Shown here in pieces: positions 28,691-37,802 of a DNA stretch of 64,000 nt; within the stretch, counting starts at the first letter, position 1; each line of letters starts with the position of its first letter. The stretch is from contig JASHUM010000095.1 of the NCBI GenBank assembly GCA_030040015.1, positions 16,197 to 80,196 of the forward strand, given 5' to 3'. Under the pieces are notes generated by a model. It saw nothing but the letters and a program-made list of their open reading frames with translations, searched no databases and was not told where the DNA came from. The stretch is from Acidimicrobiales bacterium. Lineage in GTDB: Bacteria > Actinomycetota > Acidimicrobiia > Acidimicrobiales > UBA8190. The position numbers and the translations under genes are program-made.

Positions 28691-30753
28691 ACGCCGCCCT
28701 CGGCCACACCGGCGTCCTCCTCGGCCTCGTCTCCGCCGTCGTGGGCATGGCGGTGCTGGGCACCGGCCTGCTCCGGCGGCGCCCGACGCTGGTCCGAGCC
28801 GGGCGGGCCTACGCCGTGCTGCTCTTGGCCGGGGCCGTGCTGGCCACGGTGGCGATGGAGCGGGCGCTCATCACCCACGACTTCTCGCTGGCCTTCGTCG
28901 CCGCCAACAACAGCCGGTCGACTCCGCTGCTGTACACCATCACCGGCATGTGGTCGGCGCTGGCCGGGTCGATCCTTTTGTGGGGGCTGATCCTCGCCGG
29001 CTTCGTCGCCGCCATGGTGTGGCGTTTCCGGCGGACCTCCGGCGACCCGCTCGTGGGCTGGGCCACCTTGGTCTGTTACGGCGTGGCCGCCTTCTTCTTC
29101 GCCCTCATGGCCGGGCCGGCCGACCCGTTCCAGACGGTGTCGGGTGCGGCGCCGTCGAACGGCCTCGGTCCCAACGTGCTGCTGCAGGACAACCCGCTCG
29201 TCGCCATCCACCCTCCCATGCTCTATCTGGGCTTCGTCGGGTTCACCGTGCCCTTCGCCTTCGCCGTGGCCTCCCTCGTCACCGGACGGGTGGACGAGGA
29301 CTGGCAGCTGGCCACGCGGCGGTGGACGCTCGTCGCCTGGGGGTGCCTCACCGTGGGCATCGTCCTCGGCGCCTGGTGGTCGTACCAGGTGCTCGGGTGG
29401 GGCGGGTTCTGGGCCTGGGACCCGGTGGAGAACGCCTCGATCCTTCCCTGGCTGTGCGCCACGGCCTACCTGCACTCGGCGCTGGTGCAAGAGCGACGAG
29501 GGCTCTTGCGGGTCTGGAACCTCTCCTTGGTGGTGGCCACGTTCAGCCTCACCATCCTCGGGACGTTCCTCACCCGCTCTGGAGTGGTCGAGTCGGTGCA
29601 CTCGTTCACCACGTCCAACATCGGCCCGATTCTGCTCGCCTTCTTCGCCGTGGTGCTCCTCGGCGGGGTGGGACTGATCGCCTGGCGGGGTGACCGCCTG
29701 CGTTCGGCGGGAGGGATCGACGCCCCGGTCAGTCGGGAAGGCGCCTTCCTCCTGAACAACATGCTCTTCGCCGCCTTCGCCTTCGTCGTCCTGCTCGGGA
29801 CGGTGTTCCCGTTGCTCTACGAGGCATTCTCGGGACAGCAGGTGACGGTGGGTGCTCCCTATTTCGACACCATGACTCTTCCCATCGGGCTCGCCTTGCT
29901 GCTGCTCATGGCGGTGGGCCCGGCGTTGCCGTGGCGCAAGGCCGACGCCGCCACGTTGTCGGCACGCCTGGCCGTGCCGGCATGGACGGGGACCGTGGTG
30001 GTGGTGTGCTGCGTCGCCGCCGGCGTGCGCGGCCTGGGTGTGCTCGTCGCCTTCGGGCTCGGCGCCTTCGCCGGCGCCGCCAATGTGCGCCAGCTCGTCC
30101 TGGCCGTCCGCGCCGCCCGCCGCCACGGCGCCCCGGCATGGCGGGGCGTGTCGGGCCGTGCCAACGGCGGGATGGTGGTCCACCTGGGCGTGGTGGTGAT
30201 CGCCGTGGCCCTGGCGTCAGCGACCACCTTCGGCCATCGCACCCAAGTCACGCTCACGCCCGGGAAGAGCGCCATCGTCGACGGCCATCGCATCTCCTAC
30301 GAGGCGCTGGCGTTCGTCAGCTCACCGGTGCGCACGGCCACCGAGGCTCTGGTCACGGTGGACGGGCACGGCCCGTACCGGCCGGCCGTCAGCCAGTTCG
30401 GGCCGGGGACCGAGGCGGTGGGCACCCCCGCCATCGATTCAGGGGTCTTTCAAGACGTCTACCTGACCGTCGACTCGCTTCCCGCCGGCCGGGAAGGGCC
30501 GGTGTCCATCGGCGTGACCGTCCAGCCCCTCGTTTCGTGGCTGTGGGTGGGCGGAGGCATCGTCGTGCTCGGTGCCGTGCTCGCCGCTCTCCCCGGGCGA
30601 CGACGCCGGCCGACCGATCCCGCCTCGGCGCTGCCCGATCTCGGCCGTCGCGTCCGCACCAGCGAAGACGGAGTCGTGGCGGACGGAAACGGGCACGACG
30701 TCGGTGCCGTGCCCGACGCCGTGCGAGACCCGGCGGTGCCGAGCCTGCGATGA
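28687..30753 (+). CDS. ccmF: Cytochrome c heme lyase CcmF
   Basis: GGFWAWDPVENASILPWL, NPLVAIHPPMLYLGFVG; CcmF-sized. Confidence 0.94.
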   Translation: MNAALGHTGVLLGLVSAVVGMAVLGTGLLRRRPTLVRAGRAYAVLLLAGAVLATVAMERALITHDFSLAFVAANNSRSTPLLYTITGMWSALAGSILLWGLILAGFVAAMVWRFRRTSGDPLVGWATLVCYGVAAFFFALMAGPADPFQTVSGAAPSNGLGPNVLLQDNPLVAIHPPMLYLGFVGFTVPFAFAVASLVTGRVDEDWQLATRRWTLVAWGCLTVGIVLGAWWSYQVLGWGGFWAWDPVENASILPWLCATAYLHSALVQERRGLLRVWNLSLVVATFSLTILGTFLTRSGVVESVHSFTTSNIGPILLAFFAVVLLGGVGLIAWRGDRLRSAGGIDAPVSREGAFLLNNMLFAAFAFVVLLGTVFPLLYEAFSGQQVTVGAPYFDTMTLPIGLALLLLMAVGPALPWRKADAATLSARLAVPAWTGTVVVVCCVAAGVRGLGVLVAFGLGAFAGAANVRQLVLAVRAARRHGAPAWRGVSGRANGGMVVHLGVVVIAVALASATTFGHRTQVTLTPGKSAIVDGHRISYEALAFVSSPVRTATEALVTVDGHGPYRPAVSQFGPGTEAVGTPAIDSGVFQDVYLTVDSLPAGREGPVSIGVTVQPLVSWLWVGGGIVVLGAVLAALPGRRRRPTDPASALPDLGRRVRTSEDGVVADGNGHDVGAVPDAVRDPAVPSLR

Positions 30754-31322
30754 CGACGAATTCCTCGGCGCCCTCGCGTTGGCGGGTGCACCGGGCCCGG
30801 TGGATCGCCGGTGGCGTGCTCGTGGTCGGTGCGGCGCTGGTGGCACTGCTCGCCACCCGGCCCCCCGCAGCCGCCACCGAGGTGCAGACCCCCCTCGTCG
30901 GCCACGAGGCGCCGTCGCTCACGGGGACGACCCTCGACGGACAACCCTTCGACCTGGCGTCGCTGCGGGGGCGTTGGGTGGTGGTGAACTTCTTCGCCAG
31001 TTGGTGCCCGCCGTGCCAGCAGGAGGAGCCCAACCTCGTCACCTTCGCGTTTCAGCACCGCCAGCCGGGGGGCGTGGCCTTGGTGGGTGTGGTCTACGAC
31101 GACACGGCCTCGGCGGCGAGGAGCTTCCTGTCCTCGACCGGTGCCACCTGGCCGGCGATTCCCGATCCCGACGGCACCGACGCAGTTGCCTTCGGTGTCA
31201 GGGCCCCGCCCGAGACGTTCCTCCTGTCGCCGACCGGAACGGTGGTCGCCCACTTCGACGGGCCGGTCACCGCCGCCGGCCTCGACTACTGGCTGAAGCG
31301 TGCCGAGGAGGGGACGGCATGA
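30750..31322 (+). CDS. ccmG: Thiol:disulfide oxidoreductase (CcmG/TlpA-like)
   Basis: VVNFFASWCPPCQQEEPNL; N-terminal TM; in ccm cluster. Confidence 0.88.
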   Translation: MTTNSSAPSRWRVHRARWIAGGVLVVGAALVALLATRPPAAATEVQTPLVGHEAPSLTGTTLDGQPFDLASLRGRWVVVNFFASWCPPCQQEEPNLVTFAFQHRQPGGVALVGVVYDDTASAARSFLSSTGATWPAIPDPDGTDAVAFGVRAPPETFLLSPTGTVVAHFDGPVTAAGLDYWLKRAEEGTA

Positions 31323-31795
31323 GCGGACCCTCCTTTCGCCGGTGGGCGCCCTGGACGGTCATGGGCGTCGTGCTCGGGATCGCTCTCGTCGTGGGCGCCC
31401 GCCATCCCTCGCCCGCTCTCGGCCCGTCGCAACGGGCAGCGGCCATCGACGCCCAGCTGCGCTGTCCGAGTTGCGAGGACCTGTCGGTGGCACAGTCCTC
31501 TGCGCCGACGGCGGTGGGCATCCGCCAGATCGTGGCGCAGCGCGTGGCGCAGGGGGAGAGTGACGCCGTCATCGAGGCCTACCTGGTGAGCCGGTACGGG
31601 GAGGACATCCTGCTGCGTCCACCCGCATCGGGCGGGACCGGCGTCGTGTGGGTGGCACCCATCGTCGTCGTGGCCCTGTGCCTGGTGGGTCTGGGGCTCT
31701 TCTTCTGGCGGCGGCGAAGGGTGCAGGGAGCCGAAGTGTCCGACGACGACCGTGAGCTCGTGGCTGCTGCGCTGGCCGAGCGGGGGACGTCATGA
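31319..31795 (+). CDS. ccmH: CcmH, cytochrome c maturation
   Basis: LRCPSCEDLSVAQSSA, SRYGEDILLRPP. Confidence 0.9.
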   Translation: MSGPSFRRWAPWTVMGVVLGIALVVGARHPSPALGPSQRAAAIDAQLRCPSCEDLSVAQSSAPTAVGIRQIVAQRVAQGESDAVIEAYLVSRYGEDILLRPPASGGTGVVWVAPIVVVALCLVGLGLFFWRRRRVQGAEVSDDDRELVAAALAERGTS

Positions 31796-32634
31796 CGCGG
31801 GTGGGCCTCGACACCGGGAGCTCCGACGCCAGGCGCCGTCTCGAGCACGAACGCGACTTCCTGCTCCGTTCCATCGAGGACCTCGACGCCGAGAGAGACG
31901 CCGGTGACGTGAGTCCCGAGGACTACGCCGCCATGCACGCCGACTACACGGCGCGTGCCGCGGCGGTGTTGCGGGCACTGGAGGAGCCGGTGACCGGGAC
32001 TGCGCCCGAGGACGTTGCGCCCGCGGACGTTGCGCCCACAGGCGAGCCGCCGGCGGACGAGTCCCGGCCCTCGAGGCGACGGAGGAGGTGGCTGTTGTGG
32101 GCGGCGGTCGGTCTCTTCGCCGTTGCCGCCGTGGTGCTCGTCGCCGCCGAGGTGACGTCGCGTCTGCCCGGGGAGACCTCGAGCGGGTCGGTGAGCCTGT
32201 CCGCCGCCGAGCAGCTCCAGCGCACCCTCGGACAGGCCCAGGTTCTCGAGAGCGAGGGCAAGGACGCCGAGGCGTTGACGCTCTACCACCAGGTCCTCCA
32301 GCAGGACCCCACCCAGGAGCAGGCGCTGGCGGAGTCGGGATGGCTCGAGTTCGAGGCCGGCGTCTCGGCCCGCAACACCAAGGCGCTCTCGACCGGTCAG
32401 GCCACCGAGGAACAAGCCGAGCAAGTCGACTCGCAGGCGTACGCGCCCCACCTCTACCTCGGGGCCATGCTCCTCACCGAGGGCAACGACGCCCAGGCGG
32501 CGTCGGAGTTCTCCCGGTTCCTGGCCTCGGATCCGCCGCTGTCCTCGGAGCAGACGGCATGGCCCTACGTCGTGAAGGCCTTCACCGGTGCCCGTGAGCC
32601 CGTGCCGGCAGCCCCGGCGGGGGTCGGTGGGTGA
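31792..32634 (+). CDS. CcmI-like TPR protein
   Basis: RLEHERDFLLRSIEDLDAERDAGDVSPEDYAAMHADYTARAAAVL; TM and TPR-like C-terminus; end of ccm cluster. Confidence 0.75.
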   Translation: MTRVGLDTGSSDARRRLEHERDFLLRSIEDLDAERDAGDVSPEDYAAMHADYTARAAAVLRALEEPVTGTAPEDVAPADVAPTGEPPADESRPSRRRRRWLLWAAVGLFAVAAVVLVAAEVTSRLPGETSSGSVSLSAAEQLQRTLGQAQVLESEGKDAEALTLYHQVLQQDPTQEQALAESGWLEFEAGVSARNTKALSTGQATEEQAEQVDSQAYAPHLYLGAMLLTEGNDAQAASEFSRFLASDPPLSSEQTAWPYVVKAFTGAREPVPAAPAGVGG

Positions 32635-33711
32635 TCAGCGCCTGGCGGTGGTCGCCCTCTGCACGTCCCTGATCTCGGCTGCCATCGCAAGCAGCTGGGC
32701 GTACTCCTCGAGGTGCCGCTCGGGGACCGACAGGTCCTCCTTCTCGGCCGGTGAGTCCGGCGCAGCCGGCGCCTTCGGGAGCGGGGTGGCCCGCCCAGCC
32801 GGTGCTTGGCCTACCGGCTGAGGGCTCGGTGCCTGTCCGGGTTGCGCGTTCGTCCCAGCCGGTTGGCGCAACCGACCCGGTCGGCCGAGATAGAAGCCCT
32901 GGCCCATCGGACATCCCAGGTCGCGCAGCGTGTCGAGCTCGCCGGCGGTTTCGATGCCCTCGGCCACCATCGAGGCGTTGTAGGCGTCGATGCCGAAGGT
33001 CAGCAGGGCGGAGCCGAGGGCGCGGCGGGCGGGGTCCTTGTCGATTCCCCTGGTCAGGTCGATGTCGAGCTTGATGACGTCGGGGGACAGGTTGAGCACG
33101 TGGCGGAAGCTGGCGTATCCGGCCCCTGCGTCGTCGACGGCGAGTCGTAGGCCCATCGAGCGCAGGTCCTGGATCCTCTGGAGGAAGAGCGCGTAGCTGG
33201 GGACCTTGGTGTGCTCGGTGATCTCGAGCACCAGGCGGTCGGTGTCCGCACCGCCCACCACGTCGCGGAACTCATCCGACATCGTCGTCTCGACCGAGGC
33301 GTTGAGGGAGAGGTAGAGACCCGAGGGCAGTCGGGGCAGGATCTCGAGCGCCTTGCGGATGGCGAGCATCTCCAGGTCGATCCCGAGACCGACCGATGCC
33401 GCCTCGTTGAACCACACGTCGGGCGGGCGTAGCGGCTGCTGGTAGAAGCGCGACAGGGCCTCCACCCCCACTGGCCGCCCGCTCCTGAGGTCCATGATGG
33501 GCTGGAGAAGGGTCTCCAGGGCCCGCTGGGCGAGGACCCCCCGAACCCGCTCCTCCATCTGCTCCCGCTCGAGCTCGGATTGCGCCGTCGAGGACCTGCC
33601 GGCGCCCTGGGCCCCGGGTGAGCGGCGGCGCCACAGGCGCGCCAGTTTGCCTTTCCTCACCAGGAAAAGGTCTGCGGAGGATCCTGGTTGCTCTCTCATG
33701 ATGGCCGTCAA
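32635..33711 (-). CDS. Stand-alone EAL-domain protein (predicted c-di-GMP phosphodiesterase)
   Basis: GVEALSRF, LEITEH, DDAGAGYASFRH, IKLDIDLTRGID, MVAEGIET, GQGFYLGRP. Confidence 0.88.
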   Translation of the reverse strand: MTAIMREQPGSSADLFLVRKGKLARLWRRRSPGAQGAGRSSTAQSELEREQMEERVRGVLAQRALETLLQPIMDLRSGRPVGVEALSRFYQQPLRPPDVWFNEAASVGLGIDLEMLAIRKALEILPRLPSGLYLSLNASVETTMSDEFRDVVGGADTDRLVLEITEHTKVPSYALFLQRIQDLRSMGLRLAVDDAGAGYASFRHVLNLSPDVIKLDIDLTRGIDKDPARRALGSALLTFGIDAYNASMVAEGIETAGELDTLRDLGCPMGQGFYLGRPGRLRQPAGTNAQPGQAPSPQPVGQAPAGRATPLPKAPAAPDSPAEKEDLSVPERHLEEYAQLLAMAAEIRDVQRATTARR

Positions 33712-33987
33712 TTCGGATCAAGGGTCCAGGCGCCCCAGGTCCCCGCGGCGGCCCCCCTCAGGCCCACCCCGGTACTACGTCGGCTCGTTCCCCCAGGTAC
33801 TTGAGCCGCCAGCCTCCGCACGGCCGTCCCGACCCGGATTCCGGCCTTGGGCTGCCGGAGTTCGAGGACCTCCGGCCCCCGGCGGGCGTCCGTCGACTCA
33901 GGCTGACCCGACGTTCCGCGAACATTTCCCTTGCCCCCGAGGCCGGGCCGCGGGACCATCCGCTCTGACCCGATCAGGAGGTTGGCC

Positions 33988-34752
33988 ATGCCCGAGATGA
34001 CGCGCTACGAGCACGGGGTCCCGTCGTGGGTCGACATCGGCACCGCCGATCCTGCCGGTGGGGTCTCCTTCTACTCGTCGCTCTTCGGATGGGAGGCCCA
34101 GGACATGGGAGAGGAGGCCGGGCACTACACGATCGTCTCCAAGGGCGGCAGGCAGGTGGCCGCCGTCAGCCCGGCGCAGGATCCGGGCCCGCCGCGCTGG
34201 ACGACCTATGTGAACGTGGACAGCGTCGACGAGGTGGCACGCCGGGTTCAGGATGGGGGAGGGAAGGTCGTCGTGGCGCCCATGGACGTCCTCGAGGCGG
34301 GGCGCATGGCTGTCTTCGCCGACATCACCGGCGCCGTCATCGCCGCTTGGCAACCCGGCAACCACCTCGGGGCCCAGCTCGTGAACGAGGCGGGCGCGTT
34401 CACCTGGTCCGAGCTCGCCACCTCGGACCTCGAGAAGTCGAAGAGCTTCTACTCCGCTGCCTTCGGCTGGGAGTGGGGCGGTGGCCCTGAGTACGCCGAG
34501 GCGCAGGTAGGTGGGAGGACGGTGGCCGGTGCCATGGCGCGTCGACCCGACCTCCCCGCCGAGGTCCCCGACCATTGGCTCGTGTACTTCGGCGCAGCCG
34601 ACGTCGACGCCACCGCCAAGGAAGCCGAGGCGCTGGGCGCCACGATCGTGGCTCCACCCATGGACATCCCCGGCACCGGGCGGTTCGCGGTGGCCATCGA
34701 CCCCCAAGGCGCTGCCTTCGCGCTGTTCACACCCGTCACGGACGGGGACTGA
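33988..34752 (+). CDS. VOC family (glyoxalase/bleomycin resistance-like) protein, two domains
   Basis: WVDIGTADPAGGVSFYSSLFGWE and SELATSDLEKSKSFYSAAFGWEW repeats. Confidence 0.9.
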   Translation: MPEMTRYEHGVPSWVDIGTADPAGGVSFYSSLFGWEAQDMGEEAGHYTIVSKGGRQVAAVSPAQDPGPPRWTTYVNVDSVDEVARRVQDGGGKVVVAPMDVLEAGRMAVFADITGAVIAAWQPGNHLGAQLVNEAGAFTWSELATSDLEKSKSFYSAAFGWEWGGGPEYAEAQVGGRTVAGAMARRPDLPAEVPDHWLVYFGAADVDATAKEAEALGATIVAPPMDIPGTGRFAVAIDPQGAAFALFTPVTDGD

Positions 34753-34773
34753 AGCTCCTCGGCCGAGCGCACG

Positions 34774-34980
34774 TCACCGCCGGGCCCGTGACGGCGGGCG
34801 ACCCCGGCGGGGCACGGGCGCAGCTTGTTTGGGCATGCGGCTCGCCTCAGCCAGTGCCCGGCGCAGGAGGAGCTCGATATGGGCGTTCAGACTGCGGAAC
34901 TCGTCGGCAGCCCACCGGGCCAGGGCATCGTGCACGGCCGGATCGACGCGCAGCAGGACCGGCTTGCGGTCCGGGTTCAC
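34774..34980 (-). CDS. Ribbon-helix-helix (Arc/HicB-antitoxin-like) protein
   Basis: 68 aa: [50 protein letters not shown] overlap with SPFH gene. Confidence 0.75.
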   Translation of the reverse strand: MNPDRKPVLLRVDPAVHDALARWAADEFRSLNAHIELLLRRALAEASRMPKQAAPVPRRGRPPSRARR

Positions 34981-35882
34981 GAATAGAGCGTCCCGGCGTT
35001 GACCACCGGTGACGGTGGCTGGTCCCCGCACAGCACCACCATGAGATTGCTCACCATGGCCGCGGTGCGCTCCTCGTCCAGCTCGACCACGCCCTGCTCG
35101 GTGAGGCGGTTCAGGGCCATCTCCACCATGCCCACCGCCCCTTCCACGATGCGAGAGCGTGCCGCCACCACGGCGTTGGCCTGCTGGCGCCGGAGCATGG
35201 CCTGGGCGATCTCCGGCGCGTACGCCAAGTGGCTGATGCGCACCTCGACCACTTCGATCCCGGCCACGGCCACCCTGGCCGCCACCTCCCCGGCCAGTTG
35301 GGCGGCGACGACGTCGGTCGACCCCCGAAGGGAGGTCCCGGTTCCCTCGGTGTCGTCGTAGGGGTGGCCGGTGGCGACGTGTCGCAGCGCCGACTCGCTC
35401 TGCACCGACACGAAGTCGGGATAGTCGTCGACGGCGTACACCGCCTTGGCCGTGTCGGAGACCTGCCAGACGACGATGGCGGCGATCTCGACGGGGTTGC
35501 CTTCCGCGTCGTTGACCTTGAGCCGGCTGGTCTCGAAGTTCCGCACCCGCACGCTCACCGCTCGGCGCACGATGAGCGGCCACGTCGCCCACAGCCCGGG
35601 GCGGCGGATGGTGCCGGTGTAGGAGCCGAAGAACTGGATCACCCTGGTCTGTCCGGGCGCCACGATGACGAGCGAGCTCAGCTCCAGCGCGAACACGAGG
35701 TAGGGCGCAAGACTCCACGCGCCGGCTTGCTCCATGGCCGCCACCACCATGCCGGCCACGCAGGCGAGGAGCACAGCCACCCCCAACCACCCGGTGACCA
35801 TGCGGGCGGGGCGCTCGGTGATGGCGGTCCGCACCCCCTCGTGCCCGACCGGCCCCGGCACCGACTGCTCCGAATCGTTCAT
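34977..35882 (-). CDS. SPFH/Band 7 domain membrane protein
   Basis: N-terminal TMs, [74 protein letters not shown]. Confidence 0.87.
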   Translation of the reverse strand: MNDSEQSVPGPVGHEGVRTAITERPARMVTGWLGVAVLLACVAGMVVAAMEQAGAWSLAPYLVFALELSSLVIVAPGQTRVIQFFGSYTGTIRRPGLWATWPLIVRRAVSVRVRNFETSRLKVNDAEGNPVEIAAIVVWQVSDTAKAVYAVDDYPDFVSVQSESALRHVATGHPYDDTEGTGTSLRGSTDVVAAQLAGEVAARVAVAGIEVVEVRISHLAYAPEIAQAMLRRQQANAVVAARSRIVEGAVGMVEMALNRLTEQGVVELDEERTAAMVSNLMVVLCGDQPPSPVVNAGTLYS

Positions 35883-35902
35883 GGCTCCTCCTCTCGCAAC
35901 AG

Positions 35903-35935
35903 CGAAAACTGATATCTATTAGATATCAGTTTTCG
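35903..35935. promoter_or_regulatory. Perfect 33-bp palindrome (16-bp arms, 1-nt centre), candidate operator
   Basis: cgaaaactgatatcta-t-tagatatcagttttcg, 20 bp upstream of the SPFH start codon. Confidence 0.75.
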
Positions 35936-35947
35936 TGACGGGGCAAG

Positions 35948-35962
35948 AGGGCCGAAGGTCCT
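35948..35962. promoter_or_regulatory. DosR/DevR-like box (candidate)
   Basis: AGGGCCGAAGGTCCT; reverse complement AGGACCTTCGGCCCT matches 10/14 of GGGACTWWAGTCCC. Confidence 0.4.
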
Positions 35963-35964
35963 TC

Positions 35965-36636
35965 TCAGGCGGCTTCGTCCACCCCCAGGGTCCGGGCCGT
36001 GGGCGAGACGGGAACAGCCGTGCGCTCGGGGAAGGTCCCGAGCACGTGGTCGGCGAGATGGACGGTCACGCCGAACCAGTAGTGCTCGTTTCGGAAGTGG
36101 TGGTTCCGGTGCGCCCGCCAGACGTAGCGGTACAGGGCGTGACGTGGCCGGTAGGTGGAGTGGATGAGGAAGTGCGTCCACTCGTACGTCGCCAGCACCA
36201 CCAAGGCGGCGACCAACGTGGTGAGCCCCCGCTCGAGTGGGAGTGCGCCGAGGCAGATGGCCGCCACTCCCGCCACCAACCCGAAGAGCGCCGGCAGGGG
36301 GATGAACACCAGTGGCAGGTCCTTCGGGTCGGCGTGATGGGCCCGGTGCTTGCGCGACACCAAGGGGTCGACGCGCACGCGCCCCACCGTGCGGGGCCGG
36401 AAGTGCAGGACGAAGACGTGGATCGTCCATTCGGTGAAGGGCTGGAGCGCCAACACGACGCCCGGGCCGAGCAGGTCCCACCACGACCACCCGCCGATGG
36501 CCAAGCGTCCACCGACGGCGGCCAGCAGGAGGACGAGGACGACGCGCGGCGATCCGAAGCCGGAGAAGAGGGCGACCGCCCCGCGCAGGCTCAGGCTACG
36601 GTCCGGTGCTTCCGCCACCACTCGAGTATCCCGCAT
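35965..36636 (-). CDS. Fatty acid hydroxylase / sterol desaturase family protein
   Basis: His motifs SRKHRAHHADP, RAHRNHHFRNEHYWFGVTVHLADHVLGT. Confidence 0.85.
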   Translation of the reverse strand: MRDTRVVAEAPDRSLSLRGAVALFSGFGSPRVVLVLLLAAVGGRLAIGGWSWWDLLGPGVVLALQPFTEWTIHVFVLHFRPRTVGRVRVDPLVSRKHRAHHADPKDLPLVFIPLPALFGLVAGVAAICLGALPLERGLTTLVAALVVLATYEWTHFLIHSTYRPRHALYRYVWRAHRNHHFRNEHYWFGVTVHLADHVLGTFPERTAVPVSPTARTLGVDEAA

Positions 36637-36659
36637 CCCCGGCGTCGCCAACCAACCGC

Positions 36660-37802
36660 TCACGCACGCAGGGCGCGCAGGGACTCCACCACGGGCCCGA
36701 AGGACTCGGCGAAGGCTCCCACCTCGGCATCGGTGGTGGACCACCCGACCGACAGCCGCAGCGACCGTTCCGCATCGGCCCCCATGGCCTCGAGCACGGG
36801 CGAAGGGGCCAACGACTCACTCGAGCACGAGGAGCCCGAGTGGACGGCGATCCCACGCTGGTCCAGCCCGAGCAGGACCGGTTCGGCCTCGACGCCCTCC
36901 ACGGCCAGGCACAGCACGTGCGGGACCCGGCGTTCGGGGTCTCCCAGGGTGTGCACACCCGGAAGGGCGCACGCCGCCTTCTCGAGGGCGTCGCGCTGCG
37001 CGGCCTGGCGCCGGGCCTCAACTTCGAGCCGGCCGCCGGACAACGACGCCGCCGCGGCACCGAACCCCACGGCCGCCGGCACGTCCTCGAGGCCGGCGCG
37101 CCGGGCCCGTTCCTGCTCGCCGCCGACCAGCAACGGCTCGACCCGCATTCCCCGGCGTACCACCAAGGCACCCGCTCCCGGGGGGCCGCCGAGCTTGTGG
37201 GCGCTGACCGACACCAGGTCCGCTCCGAGGTCGTCGACCCCGAGCGGCACGTGGCCGGCCCCGGCACAGGCGTCCACGTGCACCAGCACGCCACGTTCGT
37301 GGCACAGCTCCACGACCTCGTCCACGGGCTGCAGGGTGCCCACCTCGTGGTTGGCCAGCTGGCAGTGGACGAGGGCGACGTCTCGCCGGGATCGGCCGAG
37401 TCGCTCGAGGACCTCGTCCACGGCGGCGGGTTCGATGCGCCCGTACCGGTCGACCCCGACGCGGGCCACCTCCGCCAGCCGTGCTGAGGACTCCTGGACC
37501 GAGGAGTGCTCCACTCCCGCCAACACGACGACGCTGCCTTCACGGCTCCGGCACGTCCCCCACACCGCGCTGTTCACGGCTTCCGTCCCGCCCGAGGTGA
37601 GCACGACCTGGCGGGGCCGCGTCCCGAGCAACTCGGCCACGGCGGCTCGGCTCTCTTCGAGAGCACCACGGGCGGCGCGCCCGGCCTCGTGCAGGCGCCC
37701 GGGATCGGCGGCCGGTCCCTTCTCCAGCCAGGACACCATGGCTGCCACCACCTCGGGGCGAGGCGGCGAGGTGGAGGCGTGGTCGAGGTAGGCGCGAATC
37801 AG
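36660..37802 (-). CDS. Cysteine desulfurase (NifS/IscS-type), apparent CTG start
   Basis: YLDHASTSPPRPEVVAAM, TSGGTEAVNSAV, VSAHKLGGPPGAGALVVRRG; CTGA overlap with upstream gene. Confidence 0.88.
   Translation of the reverse strand: MIRAYLDHASTSPPRPEVVAAMVSWLEKGPAADPGRLHEAGRAARGALEESRAAVAELLGTRPRQVVLTSGGTEAVNSAVWGTCRSREGSVVVLAGVEHSSVQESSARLAEVARVGVDRYGRIEPAAVDEVLERLGRSRRDVALVHCQLANHEVGTLQPVDEVVELCHERGVLVHVDACAGAGHVPLGVDDLGADLVSVSAHKLGGPPGAGALVVRRGMRVEPLLVGGEQERARRAGLEDVPAAVGFGAAAASLSGGRLEVEARRQAAQRDALEKAACALPGVHTLGDPERRVPHVLCLAVEGVEAEPVLLGLDQRGIAVHSGSSCSSESLAPSPVLEAMGADAERSLRLSVGWSTTDAEVGAFAESFGPVVESLRALRA

Noticed and set aside
28636-30183. 515-aa minus ORF opposite ccmF
   Set aside because: Antisense artefact with H/E/R/G-rich translation.
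34774-35882. Calling SPFH + RHH a toxin-antitoxin system
   Set aside because: The RHH protein is antitoxin-like in fold, but the partner is a large SPFH membrane protein with no toxin signature; reported only as a regulatory hypothesis.
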